From NCBI GenBank assembly GCA_002773575.1, contig PFAT01000039.1, positions 1,448 through 9,619 of the forward strand: a DNA stretch of 8,172 nucleotides. The letters run 5' to 3'. The DNA is from Candidatus Falkowbacteria bacterium CG10_big_fil_rev_8_21_14_0_10_44_15 (lineage in GTDB: Bacteria; Patescibacteriota; Patescibacteriia; Patescibacteriales; XYC2-FULL-47-12). Made by a program: the position numbers and the translations under genes. Positions within the stretch are counted from its first letter, which is position 1. Each line of letters begins with the position of its first letter. The notes under the pieces were generated by a model. That model worked only from the letters and a program-made list of their open reading frames with translations, made no database searches and was not told where the DNA came from. This document shows, in pieces, positions 1 through 5,639 of this stretch.

Positions 1-30
1 AGCCTTATTTTGGTAGGGCTGTTTTTAATT
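1..30 (+). terminator. possible weak intrinsic terminator at the window edge
   Basis: AGCCTT (1-6) can pair with AGGGCT (15-20), including one G-T pair, around an 8-base loop, and GTTTTTAATTTT follows at 21-32. This could end a rightward transcript coming from outside the window. The stem is short and the source gene is not visible, so it may be chance. Confidence 0.2.
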
Positions 31-35
31 TTATT

Positions 36-58
36 ACTAATTTTAGTCAAAAATTAGT
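36..58. repeat. short perfect inverted repeat, AT-rich
   Basis: ACTAATTTT (36-44) and AAAATTAGT (50-58) are exact reverse complements around AGTCA. The repeat lies downstream of the isc operon. It is too AT-rich to be a convincing terminator on its own and could be an operator or chance. Apart from this, positions 1-114 show no gene. Confidence 0.35.
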
Positions 59-114
59 TCATGCGAGGGGGTTTTTCTTTTCATAAAAATTACTACTCAA
101 TTTAAAATTACCGT

Positions 115-232
115 TCAATTATTGTTTAACGCTTCCTCCTCCATCTCCACCCAGTCGTGATATCTCTCTTCAATAATGCCGCGGTGCTTTTTAATTATCT
201 CGTGCCGTTTGGCTAAATCTTCCGGAATTGCC
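115..232 (-). pseudogene. iscU: out-of-frame C-terminal tail of iscU
   Basis: The annotated IscU frame ends at the TAG at 213-215. From about 232 down to the TGA at 115-117 another frame is open and reads TAIPEDLAKRHEIIKKHR followed by about 20 mostly charged residues. PIPE-type residues followed by a charged helix are what I would expect after the YDYLSKNK segment of this IscU group, so the tail looks like the true C-terminus. It would rejoin the main frame if one A were added to the A-rich run at about 234-242 (AAAAACAAA on the coding strand). The cause could be a sequencing or assembly error, a real mutation, or ribosomal frameshifting; the sequence alone cannot decide. The family match is from memory, not from an alignment. 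Confidence 0.6.
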
Positions 233-614
233 GTTTGTTTTTACTTAAATAATCATAAATCGCTTCCGCGAGTGCGTCCACCGCGAGCACCGAGCAGTGC
301 AGTTTTATCGGCGGCAGACCGCCTAATTCTTCTACAATGGCGTCTTTGCTGATCGCGAGCGCCTCGGCAATCGTTTTGCCTTTGGCTAGCTCCGTGACCT
401 GCCCGCTGGTCGCTATCGCCGCCACGCAGCCGAAAGTTTCGTATTTAATGTCTTTAATAACTTCTTGTTTCTTTTTATCTTTGCCAATTTTAATGTAAAG
501 CCACATCACGTCGCCGCAGATGATATTTCCGACCTTGCCGATGCCGTCCGGATTTTTTATCTTGCCGTAATTTTTTGGGCTGTTGAAATATTTAATGGTT
601 TTTGGGGAATACAT
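213..614 (-). CDS. iscU: iron-sulfur cluster scaffold protein IscU/NifU-like
   Basis: Cytosolic scaffold on which [2Fe-2S] clusters are built from sulfur supplied by the cysteine desulfurase encoded just upstream. All three cluster-binding cysteines are present: C33 in NIICGDVM, C63 in FGCVAAIATS and C107 in KLHCSVLA, and the conserved aspartate D35 follows C33. The N-terminal MYSPKTIKYFNSPKN is typical of the family. The 133-residue frame ends in an unlikely basic tail (RQFRKI), while a plausible continuation lies in another frame just downstream (see 115-232), so the protein may be frame-shifted near residue 127. The catalytic core is complete either way. The start ATG has no visible Shine-Dalgarno sequence. 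It is the last gene of the operon with the Rrf2 regulator and iscS, separated from iscS by 63 bases of repeat-rich DNA. No hscA, hscB, iscA or fdx is seen in the window. Confidence 0.93.
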   Translation of the reverse strand: MYSPKTIKYFNSPKNYGKIKNPDGIGKVGNIICGDVMWLYIKIGKDKKKQEVIKDIKYETFGCVAAIATSGQVTELAKGKTIAEALAISKDAIVEELGGLPPIKLHCSVLAVDALAEAIYDYLSKNKRQFRKI

Positions 615-619
615 AAAAT

Positions 620-690
620 CAATTACGAATTAAAAATTATCAATTACGAATTTATGCTAATTGATAATTCGTAATTTTTAATTGTTAATT
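620..690. repeat. AT-rich direct and inverted repeat between iscS and iscU
   Basis: CAATTACGAATT occurs twice in direct orientation (620-631 and 641-652). The block 658-690 is an imperfect inverted copy of 621-652: both contain AATTAAAAATTA-type and TCAATTA-type segments, with a CGAATTA unit displaced between arms. The transcript could fold into a long AU-rich hairpin that includes the iscS stop codon (678-680) and sits just before the iscU start. It has no GC-rich core, so it is not a good terminator. It may be a small dispersed repeat or an RNA-processing site. Confidence 0.6.
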
Positions 691-1850
691 GAGGAAAACG
701 GCGATATCTTCCTCAACTTCTCCACGACCGCCGGTAATACCTCCAAAACTTTATCAATCTCGCTTTCGGTCGTCCAGCGGCCTAACGACAGCCGGAGCGA
801 GCCGTGCGCATCCTGCGGCCGCAAACCGCAGGCAAGGAGTACATGCGAGGGCTGCAGTTTCGGCGAAGAGCAGGCCGAAGCGGTAGAGGCGGCAATGCCT
901 AAATTATCCAGCATCATAATTAAGGCCTCGCCTTCAATGTAACTAAAGCGAAAATTCGCGTTGTTGGGCAGGCGCTTCTTGGGATGCCCGTTAAGATGCG
1001 AATCCGAAATTTTTGTCAGCGCTCCTTTGATTAATTTATCGCGCAGTTTTCCCAGCCGCGCGCTTTCTTTTTTCATTTCCGCTAAACAAATTTTTACGCC
1101 CTCCGCGAAACCGACGATTGCCGGCACATTAAGCGTTGAAGAGCGCAAGCCCCCTTCGTGCCCGCCGCCGTGCAAAAGCGGCCTGATTCTTACGCCCGAA
1201 CGCACATAAAGCATAGCTACGCCTTTGGGCCCGCACATTTTGTGCGCGCTCGCGGTTAATAGATCAATATTAAGCCGATTAACGTCAATCGGAATTTTTC
1301 CAAAAGTTTGCGCCGCGTCCGTATGAAAATAAACTCCTTTGTCCCGACAAATTTTGCCGATTTCGCCGATCGGATTAACCGTGCCGATTTCGTTATTAGC
1401 GTGCATCACTGACACCGCGAGCGTATCCGGCCGAATCGCTTTTTGCACTTCCTTAGGGTCAACCAGGCCGTATTTATCAACCGGCAATAAAGTTAAACTC
1501 CAGCCCTGCTGTTCCAGCCAGGCGGCGCTCGTTAAAACGCAGTCGTGCTCCACTGACGAAATAATGATATGTTTTTTATCTTTATTGGCCCAGGCCAAAC
1601 CTTTGAGCGCCAAATTATTGCTTTCGCTCGCTGACGAAGTAAAATATATTTCTTTCACGCTCGCTTTTATGGCGTCCGCGATAATCTTGCGCCCTTTTTC
1701 TACCGCCTCTTTTGCTTCCAAACCAAAGCTGTGCAATGAAGCCGTATTGCCAAATTTTTTTGTAAAATAGGGTAGCATGGTTTTGACCACCCGCGGGTCA
1801 ACCGGCGTAGTGGCGGCATAATCAAGATATATTAATGTTGGACTACGCAT
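678..1850 (-). CDS. iscS: cysteine desulfurase, IscS/NifS family
   Basis: PLP-dependent enzyme that takes sulfur from cysteine, giving alanine and an enzyme-bound persulfide that is passed to IscU. At 390 residues it has normal family length. Visible motifs: N-terminal YLDYAATTP (8-16), SASESNNLALKG (73-84), EH with H102 stacking on PLP, HANNEIGT (150-157), HTDAAQ (176-181), the PLP lysine K204 in SAHKMCGPKG, GGGHEGGLRSST (228-239) and the catalytic cysteine C327 in STASACSSPKLQPSHVL. The cysteine loop is of the longer IscS/NifS (group I) kind rather than SufS. Its ATG overlaps the end of the regulator gene by 8 bases, which implies translational coupling and explains the missing Shine-Dalgarno. 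Some family-typical residues vary (SASES where TGATE-like sequence is usual), but nothing essential is missing. Confidence 0.97.
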   Translation of the reverse strand: MRSPTLIYLDYAATTPVDPRVVKTMLPYFTKKFGNTASLHSFGLEAKEAVEKGRKIIADAIKASVKEIYFTSSASESNNLALKGLAWANKDKKHIIISSVEHDCVLTSAAWLEQQGWSLTLLPVDKYGLVDPKEVQKAIRPDTLAVSVMHANNEIGTVNPIGEIGKICRDKGVYFHTDAAQTFGKIPIDVNRLNIDLLTASAHKMCGPKGVAMLYVRSGVRIRPLLHGGGHEGGLRSSTLNVPAIVGFAEGVKICLAEMKKESARLGKLRDKLIKGALTKISDSHLNGHPKKRLPNNANFRFSYIEGEALIMMLDNLGIAASTASACSSPKLQPSHVLLACGLRPQDAHGSLRLSLGRWTTESEIDKVLEVLPAVVEKLRKISPFSSINN

Positions 1851-2268
1851 ATTTTAAAATAACTTCTTTAATTAAGGCCGCTAATGTTTTTTTCTTTAAC
1901 ATTCCCCTCACTTCGCCGGACATTACTTCCCAAATCCTTCTCGCCTCGCACTGGCCAAATCCCGGGCAGACTTTGCCGCCGTGTTTTAAACATTTCACGA
2001 GCGCGGTTTTTCCTTCCAGCGCCTCAATAATGGCTAACGCTGAAATTTGTTTCGGGTTGCGGGCGAGCTGATAGCCGCCGCCCTTGCCTTCTTTGCTGAC
2101 AATCAACTTGGCTTTAACGAGCGGCTGGATAATCTGTACCAAATAGCCGGACGAAAGTTTTCGCCGGCGAGCGATGTCGGATAGCGAAACTAAGCCACGC
2201 TGGTATTTTTGCGCGAGTTCCAGCATCACGATAAAACCGTAGTCGGATTTGGTGGAGAGGTTGAACAT
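1843..2268 (-). CDS. iscR: Rrf2-family transcription regulator, IscR-like
   Basis: Winged-helix regulator, 141 residues from the chosen start. MFNLSTKSDYGFIVMLELA matches the usual N-terminus of Rrf2 proteins; an in-frame ATG eight codons upstream (2292) would add MFWCFNAF, which does not look like the family, so I prefer 2268. The helix-turn-helix is around residues 28-56 (LSDIARRRKLSSGYLVQIIQPL) and the wing contains GKGGGYQLAR (61-70). Three cysteines, C93, C101 and C107, lie close to the positions of the [2Fe-2S] ligands C92, C98 and C104 of E. coli IscR; the first gap is wider (7 rather than 5 residues). It is first in the operon with iscS and iscU. By analogy it would repress the operon when its cluster is loaded. 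An inverted repeat over its own promoter (2309-2335) fits self-control. No Shine-Dalgarno precedes the start. Confidence 0.93.
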   Translation of the reverse strand: MFNLSTKSDYGFIVMLELAQKYQRGLVSLSDIARRRKLSSGYLVQIIQPLVKAKLIVSKEGKGGGYQLARNPKQISALAIIEALEGKTALVKCLKHGGKVCPGFGQCEARRIWEVMSGEVRGMLKKKTLAALIKEVILKYA

Positions 2269-2308
2269 AAAAGCATTAAAACACCAGAACATTAAAACAT
2301 AAAAACAA

Positions 2309-2335
2309 CTACAACTAATAGTGCTATTATTGTAG
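2309..2335. promoter_or_regulatory. inverted repeat over the isc promoter, candidate IscR operator
   Basis: CTATTATTGTAG (2324-2335) is the exact reverse complement of 2309-2321 once a single C (2315) is removed; the arms are separated by only TG. The repeat contains the whole -10 element and the likely start site, the position expected of a repressor site. It could instead fold as a hairpin at the 5' end of the message. Its assignment to the Rrf2 protein is inferred from position only; it does not match an IscR consensus that I can recite. Confidence 0.6.
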
Positions 2336-2357
2336 TTTAAATTTTACTTGGTGTCAA
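2329..2357 (-). promoter_or_regulatory. sigma-70-type promoter of the isc operon
   Basis: Read on the minus strand: TTGACA (2352-2357), 17-base spacer, TACAAT (2329-2334). The -35 is perfect and the -10 matches five of six bases. Transcription would begin near 2322, about 54 bases before the chosen regulator start. The -35 abuts the T-tract of the pyrE terminator. Confidence 0.8.
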
Positions 2358-2398
2358 AAGAAAAAACGGGACACTTAAAATTTAAGTTTTCCCGTTTT
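2358..2398 (-). terminator. intrinsic terminator of the pyrFE operon
   Basis: On the minus strand AAAACGGGA is followed by an inner stem (ACTTAAA-type arms) and then TCCCGTTTT, ending in a TTTTTTCTTTT tract. Outer arms are 2363-2371 and 2390-2398; inner arms are around 2374-2379 and 2381-2386. It starts about 20 bases after the pyrE stop and separates that operon from the isc promoter. Confidence 0.85.
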
Positions 2399-2420
2399 AC
2401 AAATACCCCTTGCTTATTTT

Positions 2421-3227
2421 TTACCTCGCTTTTTTGCGAGCTAAAAACTCTCCACCTTTGCCAACATCCGTGTTAATTGGTACGTTTTGGGCGCAAAGCG
2501 GGCAATCAGCTTCCTCCCAGGCGTCGAGCTTGACATTGACGAGCGCAAAGAGCTTCGGCGGATCCGCCACATCCTGCGGCGTGATTCCTCCGCGATTGCA
2601 GAGAACGCCCAAGCCCACAATGTTGCCGCCGAGATCACGAGTCGCCTCGATGGCTTTCTTCGCCGATCCGCCGGTAGTGAGCACATCTTCCACCACCAAG
2701 ACATTTTTCCCGGAAACGAGTTTATCGTAACCACGCTTGATGATGAAAGTATCGCCACTCTCTGCTTTCTCGGCATAAACACCAAACACTTCGCGTCCGG
2801 TGATTTCCGAGAGGTGATACGCTATCCACTGCGAGAGGATTACGCCGCCGATAGCCGGGGCAATGACTACTTCCACGCTATCATCCGCAAACTGCGCGGC
2901 GATTGCTCGGCACAAATTCGATGTCTCCCTGGTGTGCGGATAGACCGCATCCTTGTTGACATAAGCCGTGCCGTGCTTGCCGGAAGTGTAAACGATATGA
3001 CTGTCGGTGATGACTGCGCCGACATTCCCGAGGACTTGCAGAACTTCTTGTTCGCCCATGGCTTTAGCCTCCTTCTTCTGTTGTGTCGACTCCATATAAC
3101 ATGTCTCTTGCCGCCGACATTTTGGATTGGTGCAAATCATAATAAAGATATTGCTGTGGCTCGGCCCGCCAGCATATTCCATCAGCGTGCCACACTCTTG
3201 GCATTTCATCGTAGGGATCTCACACAT
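2421..3227 (-). CDS. pyrE: orotate phosphoribosyltransferase with N-terminal zinc-ribbon-like extension
   Basis: Transfers ribose 5-phosphate from PRPP to orotate, giving OMP. The enzyme part is residues 57-268: TSGKHGTAYVNKD (81-93), the PRPP loop VLVVEDVLTTGGSA (176-189), and a C-terminal CPLC...PINTDVGKGGEF typical of one PyrE branch. The first 56 residues are unusual: C9-x2-C12 and C32-x4-C37 plus C43 look like a small zinc ribbon, followed by a charged linker (QQKKEAKA). Two starts have good Shine-Dalgarno sites: ATG at 3227 (AAGGAG at 3236-3241, 8-base gap) and ATG at 3059, residue 57 (AAGGAGG at 3068-3074, 8-base gap). The inner one gives a protein of normal PyrE length (212 residues). 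Both forms may be made, or the extension may once have been a separate small gene. It lies 32 bases after pyrF and before a terminator. Confidence 0.93.
   Translation of the reverse strand: MCEIPTMKCQECGTLMEYAGGPSHSNIFIMICTNPKCRRQETCYMESTQQKKEAKAMGEQEVLQVLGNVGAVITDSHIVYTSGKHGTAYVNKDAVYPHTRETSNLCRAIAAQFADDSVEVVIAPAIGGVILSQWIAYHLSEITGREVFGVYAEKAESGDTFIIKRGYDKLVSGKNVLVVEDVLTTGGSAKKAIEATRDLGGNIVGLGVLCNRGGITPQDVADPPKLFALVNVKLDAWEEADCPLCAQNVPINTDVGKGGEFLARKKAR
3057..3074 (-). promoter_or_regulatory. internal ribosome binding site and alternative pyrE start
   Basis: AAGGAGG (3068-3074) precedes ATG (3057-3059) by 8 bases, inside the open frame. MGEQEVLQVLGNVGAVIT after this ATG is where PyrE proteins usually begin. 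It is at least as strong as the site before the outer start, so a short zinc-ribbon-free PyrE is likely made. Confidence 0.7.
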
Positions 3228-3242
3228 GCTATTTTCTCCTTT

Positions 3243-3272
3243 CTTACAGAACCGCCTCCTTACAGAACCGCC
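3243..3272. repeat. tandem duplication across the pyrF stop codon
   Basis: CTTACAGAACCGCC occurs at 3243-3256 and again at 3259-3272, a 16-base period. The right copy holds the last pyrF codons and TAA; the left copy is an untranslated duplicate between pyrF and pyrE. Where the copies join, the coding strand reads TAAGGAGG, a Shine-Dalgarno-like string just after the stop. Confidence 0.85.
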
Positions 3273-3967
3273 GCGATTTCTTCCGCGATCTTTTTCGCCG
3301 CGTCAACGGGCGTGCCGATTGCCGCCGGCGGCTTCGTGATCGGACGACCGATGACTAGGGCCGTCGCACCGGCTTTGATTGCTTCCGCCGGAGTCATGAT
3401 TCGCTTCTGGTCGCCAGCAGCCGCCCATTCGGGACGAACGCCGGGCGTAACTTTCAGCAGACCGACGAGCTCCTTCTGCTTGCCGAGAAGTTCCAGCTCC
3501 TGTGGTGAACAGATAATGCCGTCACAACCGGCAATCTTCGCGTCGCGCGCCAACTGCAGAACCTTGGCCTTGCTCGAACCTCCGAATATCAGATGAGCGT
3601 TGTTCTCCTCAAGCGAGGTAAGAACAGTGACGGCGAGAACGAGCGCCTTCCCCCTGTTGGCAACAGCGGCCATCATTGCCTCAACTCCCGCCGAAGCGTG
3701 AACATTGAACATCTTTACGCCTAAACCAGCCGCGGCCTTGGCGGCATTGCCGACGGTATTGGGGATGTCACAAAATTTACCGTCATAAAAAACCTGCCCG
3801 CCCCGTTCCTGCACAAAACGAACTGCCTGCGGTCCGCCTTCGGCTGTAATCAACTCAAGCCCAATTTTAAAGCACCAAACATAAGGCGCCAAACTGGTGA
3901 CGAGCGGCTCCGCCTGCTCCAGCGAAGGAACATCCAAAGCGACGATAATTCTGCCTTTTACTCGCAT
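3260..3967 (-). CDS. pyrF: orotidine 5'-phosphate decarboxylase
   Basis: Decarboxylates OMP to UMP, the last step of de novo pyrimidine synthesis. At 235 residues it has the length of the bacterial (short) family. The core residues are all there: D12 in ALDVPS, K34 in FKIGLEL, the catalytic D62-x-K64-x2-D67 set in YDGKFCDIPNTV, the phosphate-binding TPGVRP (174-179) and IGRPIT (207-212). The start ATG has an AGAGG Shine-Dalgarno (3977-3981, 9-base gap). It is first in a two-gene operon with pyrE, so the products catalyse consecutive steps in reverse gene order. Earlier pathway genes (pyrB, pyrC, pyrD) are not in the window. Good Shine-Dalgarno sites and scarcity of the leucine codon TTA in the stretches I read set pyrF and pyrE apart from the neighbouring operons. 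Confidence 0.97.
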   Translation of the reverse strand: MRVKGRIIVALDVPSLEQAEPLVTSLAPYVWCFKIGLELITAEGGPQAVRFVQERGGQVFYDGKFCDIPNTVGNAAKAAAGLGVKMFNVHASAGVEAMMAAVANRGKALVLAVTVLTSLEENNAHLIFGGSSKAKVLQLARDAKIAGCDGIICSPQELELLGKQKELVGLLKVTPGVRPEWAAAGDQKRIMTPAEAIKAGATALVIGRPITKPPAAIGTPVDAAKKIAEEIAAVL

Positions 3968-4012
3968 TGTCTTTCACCTCTTTAACCTTTCTGTTGTGAT
4001 AAGAACAAAATT

Positions 4013-4054
4013 AAAGCCAAACGCTCGGATACAAACCTCCTCCCGTTTGGCTTT
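4013..4054 (-). terminator. leader hairpin before pyrF; nagB terminator and/or attenuator
   Basis: AAAGCCAAACG (coding strand, 4044-4054) pairs perfectly with CGTTTGGCTTT (4013-4023) around a 20-base loop holding GGAGGAGG. A moderately T-rich TAATTTTGTTCTT follows. It lies 41 bases after the nagB stop and about 45 before the pyrF start, so it can end the upstream message, act as an attenuator of pyrFE, or do both. A TTG within the loop could begin an eight-codon frame (TTG TAT CCG AGC GTT TGG CTT TAA) that ends inside the hairpin; this is speculative. Confidence 0.6.
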
Positions 4055-4065
4055 ATCTGAAAGTA

Positions 4066-4094
4066 AACATAAAACAAAGCGTGCAAAAAAGCAA
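4066..4094 (-). promoter_or_regulatory. possible weak promoter for pyrFE
   Basis: On the minus strand TTGCTT (4089-4094), 17-base spacer, TATGTT (4066-4071). The match is 3/6 and 4/6, so it is weak, but transcription would begin near 4059, placing the leader hairpin at the very 5' end of the message. I see no better promoter between nagB and pyrF. Confidence 0.3.
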
Positions 4095-4095
4095 A

Positions 4096-5568
4096 TTATA
4101 ATTTTTCCCGATAATACGCCTCCACAAAATCCGCGAGTCTAGGCGGCCTCGCGCCAAAAGTTACGAAGCGCTGTTCGGGCAAAGTTAAAGCGCGAAATTG
4201 CGCGAGCGCTTGCGACGCGCCAATCAGCGGCAGGCGCGCGGTTTGCGAGCGGTGCGCGCCAATCGCTTTGTTTTTTAACGCCAACAATTTTTTATCAAAA
4301 CCAAAAATTAAATTAATGTTTTCCAGAAAGTGCTGGGACCACAGCCCTTCGTAAAACCATAGCTCAATATTTTTTATCTTTGCTTGCTTTAAATAATCCA
4401 AAACCAGCGCCGCGCTTAAAGCGTGCGTGGGGTGTTCGTCGCGCCGCTCCGGTAAAATTATAATATCCGGCTTAACGCGCCGCCACAACTTATCAAGTTG
4501 CCGCAAATCCTGCCGCCAAAATTTCTGACCGTGTTCGTAAAACTGACGGTAATTAAAAATAATTTTGCTGTTTAAAATACGGCTTTCCGCTAATGCCTCG
4601 CGCTCGCGCGTTTTAATTTTTTGCGCGCGGCTCAAAGCGTCAATCGCCGCGTGGAAGCCGGCGCTCATCACGGCAATGGTAATTTTATTATTGGCTGCCA
4701 AAGCGGCTAAAGTCGCGCCCGAACTTACGGCCGAATCGTCGTGGTGCGGACTGACGACTAAAATCCTTTTGCCTCTTGGCGTTACTCTTTCATTTAAAAT
4801 TTGGATCTCGCTGCCGCCATTTTTTACGCTACTTATTGTTTTATTTTTTAATAAACTGGCGGCGGCTTTATCTAAAACAACGGTCGCGTCCGGATGCAGC
4901 TGCAACCAGCTGGCCGGACAATTAGCGTTTAGCTTTCCCTCAATCATCTGTCGCACGGCTTTGGATTTATTTCTGCCGCTCGCAAGCATTACTATTTTTT
5001 TTGCTTTTAAAATTGTGCTGACGCCAACCGTAACTGCTTGCCGCGGCGCTTCGCTTTGATTATTAAAAAAGCGCGCGTTAGCTTCTATGGTGCTCGGGCT
5101 TAAATTAACCGCGCGCGTGATCGAATCAAGCGCGCTGCCGGGTTCGTTAAAGCCAATGTGGCCGTTTTGCCCAATGCCTAAAATCTGCAGGTCAATCGGA
5201 TTTTGGTTGATGTGCCGCTCGTACCACGCGCAATATTTGGTTAAATTTTTAGTTTTGCCGGCGGGAATAAAAATATTTTTCGGCCTAATGTTAACCTGCG
5301 TAAAAAAATTTTGCTGCATAAAGTAACGGTAGCTTTGCGAGTGATTATCGTCTAAGCCAATGTACTCGTCCAAATTAAAAGTGATAACGCGCGCGAAATC
5401 GTAAGTATATTCCCGGGCGCGTTTAACAATTTCCGCGTACATTCCGAGCGGCGTTGAGCCGGTAGCCAAACCAAAAACGCTGTTCGGCTTGAGCGCCAGC
5501 TGGTTTAAAAATATATTAGCGGCTTTCTCCGAAAGTTCGCGGTAAGAATTAATAATAATAATATTCAT
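4096..5568 (-). CDS. nagB: fused glucosamine-6-phosphate deaminase and PIG-L/LmbE-type deacetylase
   Basis: A 490-residue two-domain protein. Residues 1-240 are NagB, which converts glucosamine 6-phosphate to fructose 6-phosphate and ammonia: ATGSTPLGMY (35-44), FNLDEYIGLDD with catalytic D67, and GIGQNGHIGFNEPG with H137 and E142; N135 replaces the Asp of the E. coli enzyme, as in many Gram-positive NagB proteins. A linker (241-266) leads to a PIG-L/LmbE domain (267-490): SPHHDD (273-278) and DEHPTHA (377-383) are its likely zinc ligands, varied from the usual AHPDDE and HxDH. Such fusions are known, for example in Bacteroidetes. The second domain may deacetylate an N-acetylglucosamine compound to feed the first; its substrate cannot be read from sequence. 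The frame stays open upstream to 5646, but that start would lie upstream of the promoter -35, and MNIIIINSYRELS at 5568 matches NagB, so I choose 5568. No Shine-Dalgarno is visible. Confidence 0.92.
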   Translation of the reverse strand: MNIIIINSYRELSEKAANIFLNQLALKPNSVFGLATGSTPLGMYAEIVKRAREYTYDFARVITFNLDEYIGLDDNHSQSYRYFMQQNFFTQVNIRPKNIFIPAGKTKNLTKYCAWYERHINQNPIDLQILGIGQNGHIGFNEPGSALDSITRAVNLSPSTIEANARFFNNQSEAPRQAVTVGVSTILKAKKIVMLASGRNKSKAVRQMIEGKLNANCPASWLQLHPDATVVLDKAAASLLKNKTISSVKNGGSEIQILNERVTPRGKRILVVSPHHDDSAVSSGATLAALAANNKITIAVMSAGFHAAIDALSRAQKIKTREREALAESRILNSKIIFNYRQFYEHGQKFWRQDLRQLDKLWRRVKPDIIILPERRDEHPTHALSAALVLDYLKQAKIKNIELWFYEGLWSQHFLENINLIFGFDKKLLALKNKAIGAHRSQTARLPLIGASQALAQFRALTLPEQRFVTFGARPPRLADFVEAYYREKL

Positions 5569-5580
5569 AAATATTAATTT

Positions 5581-5606
5581 AAGACTGATTTTTATATTGT
5601 AGTCTT
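5581..5606. promoter_or_regulatory. inverted repeat over the nagB -10, possible operator
   Basis: AAGACT (5581-5586) and AGTCTT (5601-5606) are exact reverse complements 14 bases apart. They bracket the -10 and start site of the leftward promoter, as a regulator site would. Six-base arms are short, and no regulator gene adjoins it. Confidence 0.35.
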
Positions 5607-5624
5607 GCCGCGCTAAGCTGTCAA
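5596..5624 (-). promoter_or_regulatory. sigma-70-type promoter of the nagB fusion gene
   Basis: On the minus strand TTGACA (5619-5624), 17-base spacer, TACAAT (5596-5601), the same hexamers and spacing as the isc promoter. Transcription would begin near 5589, about 20 bases before the ATG at 5568, which rules out the longer open frame as the usual product. Confidence 0.8.
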
Positions 5625-5639
5625 AGCCATCCTGATTGC

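Noticed and set aside
1..30. The 3' end of a tRNA, because the minus strand reads CTACCAAAATAA as after the tRNA-Glu at 6173
   Set aside because: No T-arm or acceptor partner is present beside it; the likeness is only in the CCA-like string and AT-rich flank.
2269..2292. An upstream start adding eight residues to the Rrf2 regulator
   Set aside because: MFWCFNAF does not fit the family N-terminus, and neither start has a Shine-Dalgarno. The MFNLSTKSDYG start aligns with the family.
2487..3596. A long open frame (369 codons) on the + strand
   Set aside because: It lies antisense to pyrE and pyrF, both of which have clear catalytic motifs. Its translation has no recognisable domain, and it has no ribosome binding site or promoter that I can see.
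4013..4054. A PyrR-type binding loop in the pyrF leader
   Set aside because: The loop has AUCCGAG and GGAGG pieces, but not in the order of the PyrR-binding consensus, so I do not claim PyrR control.
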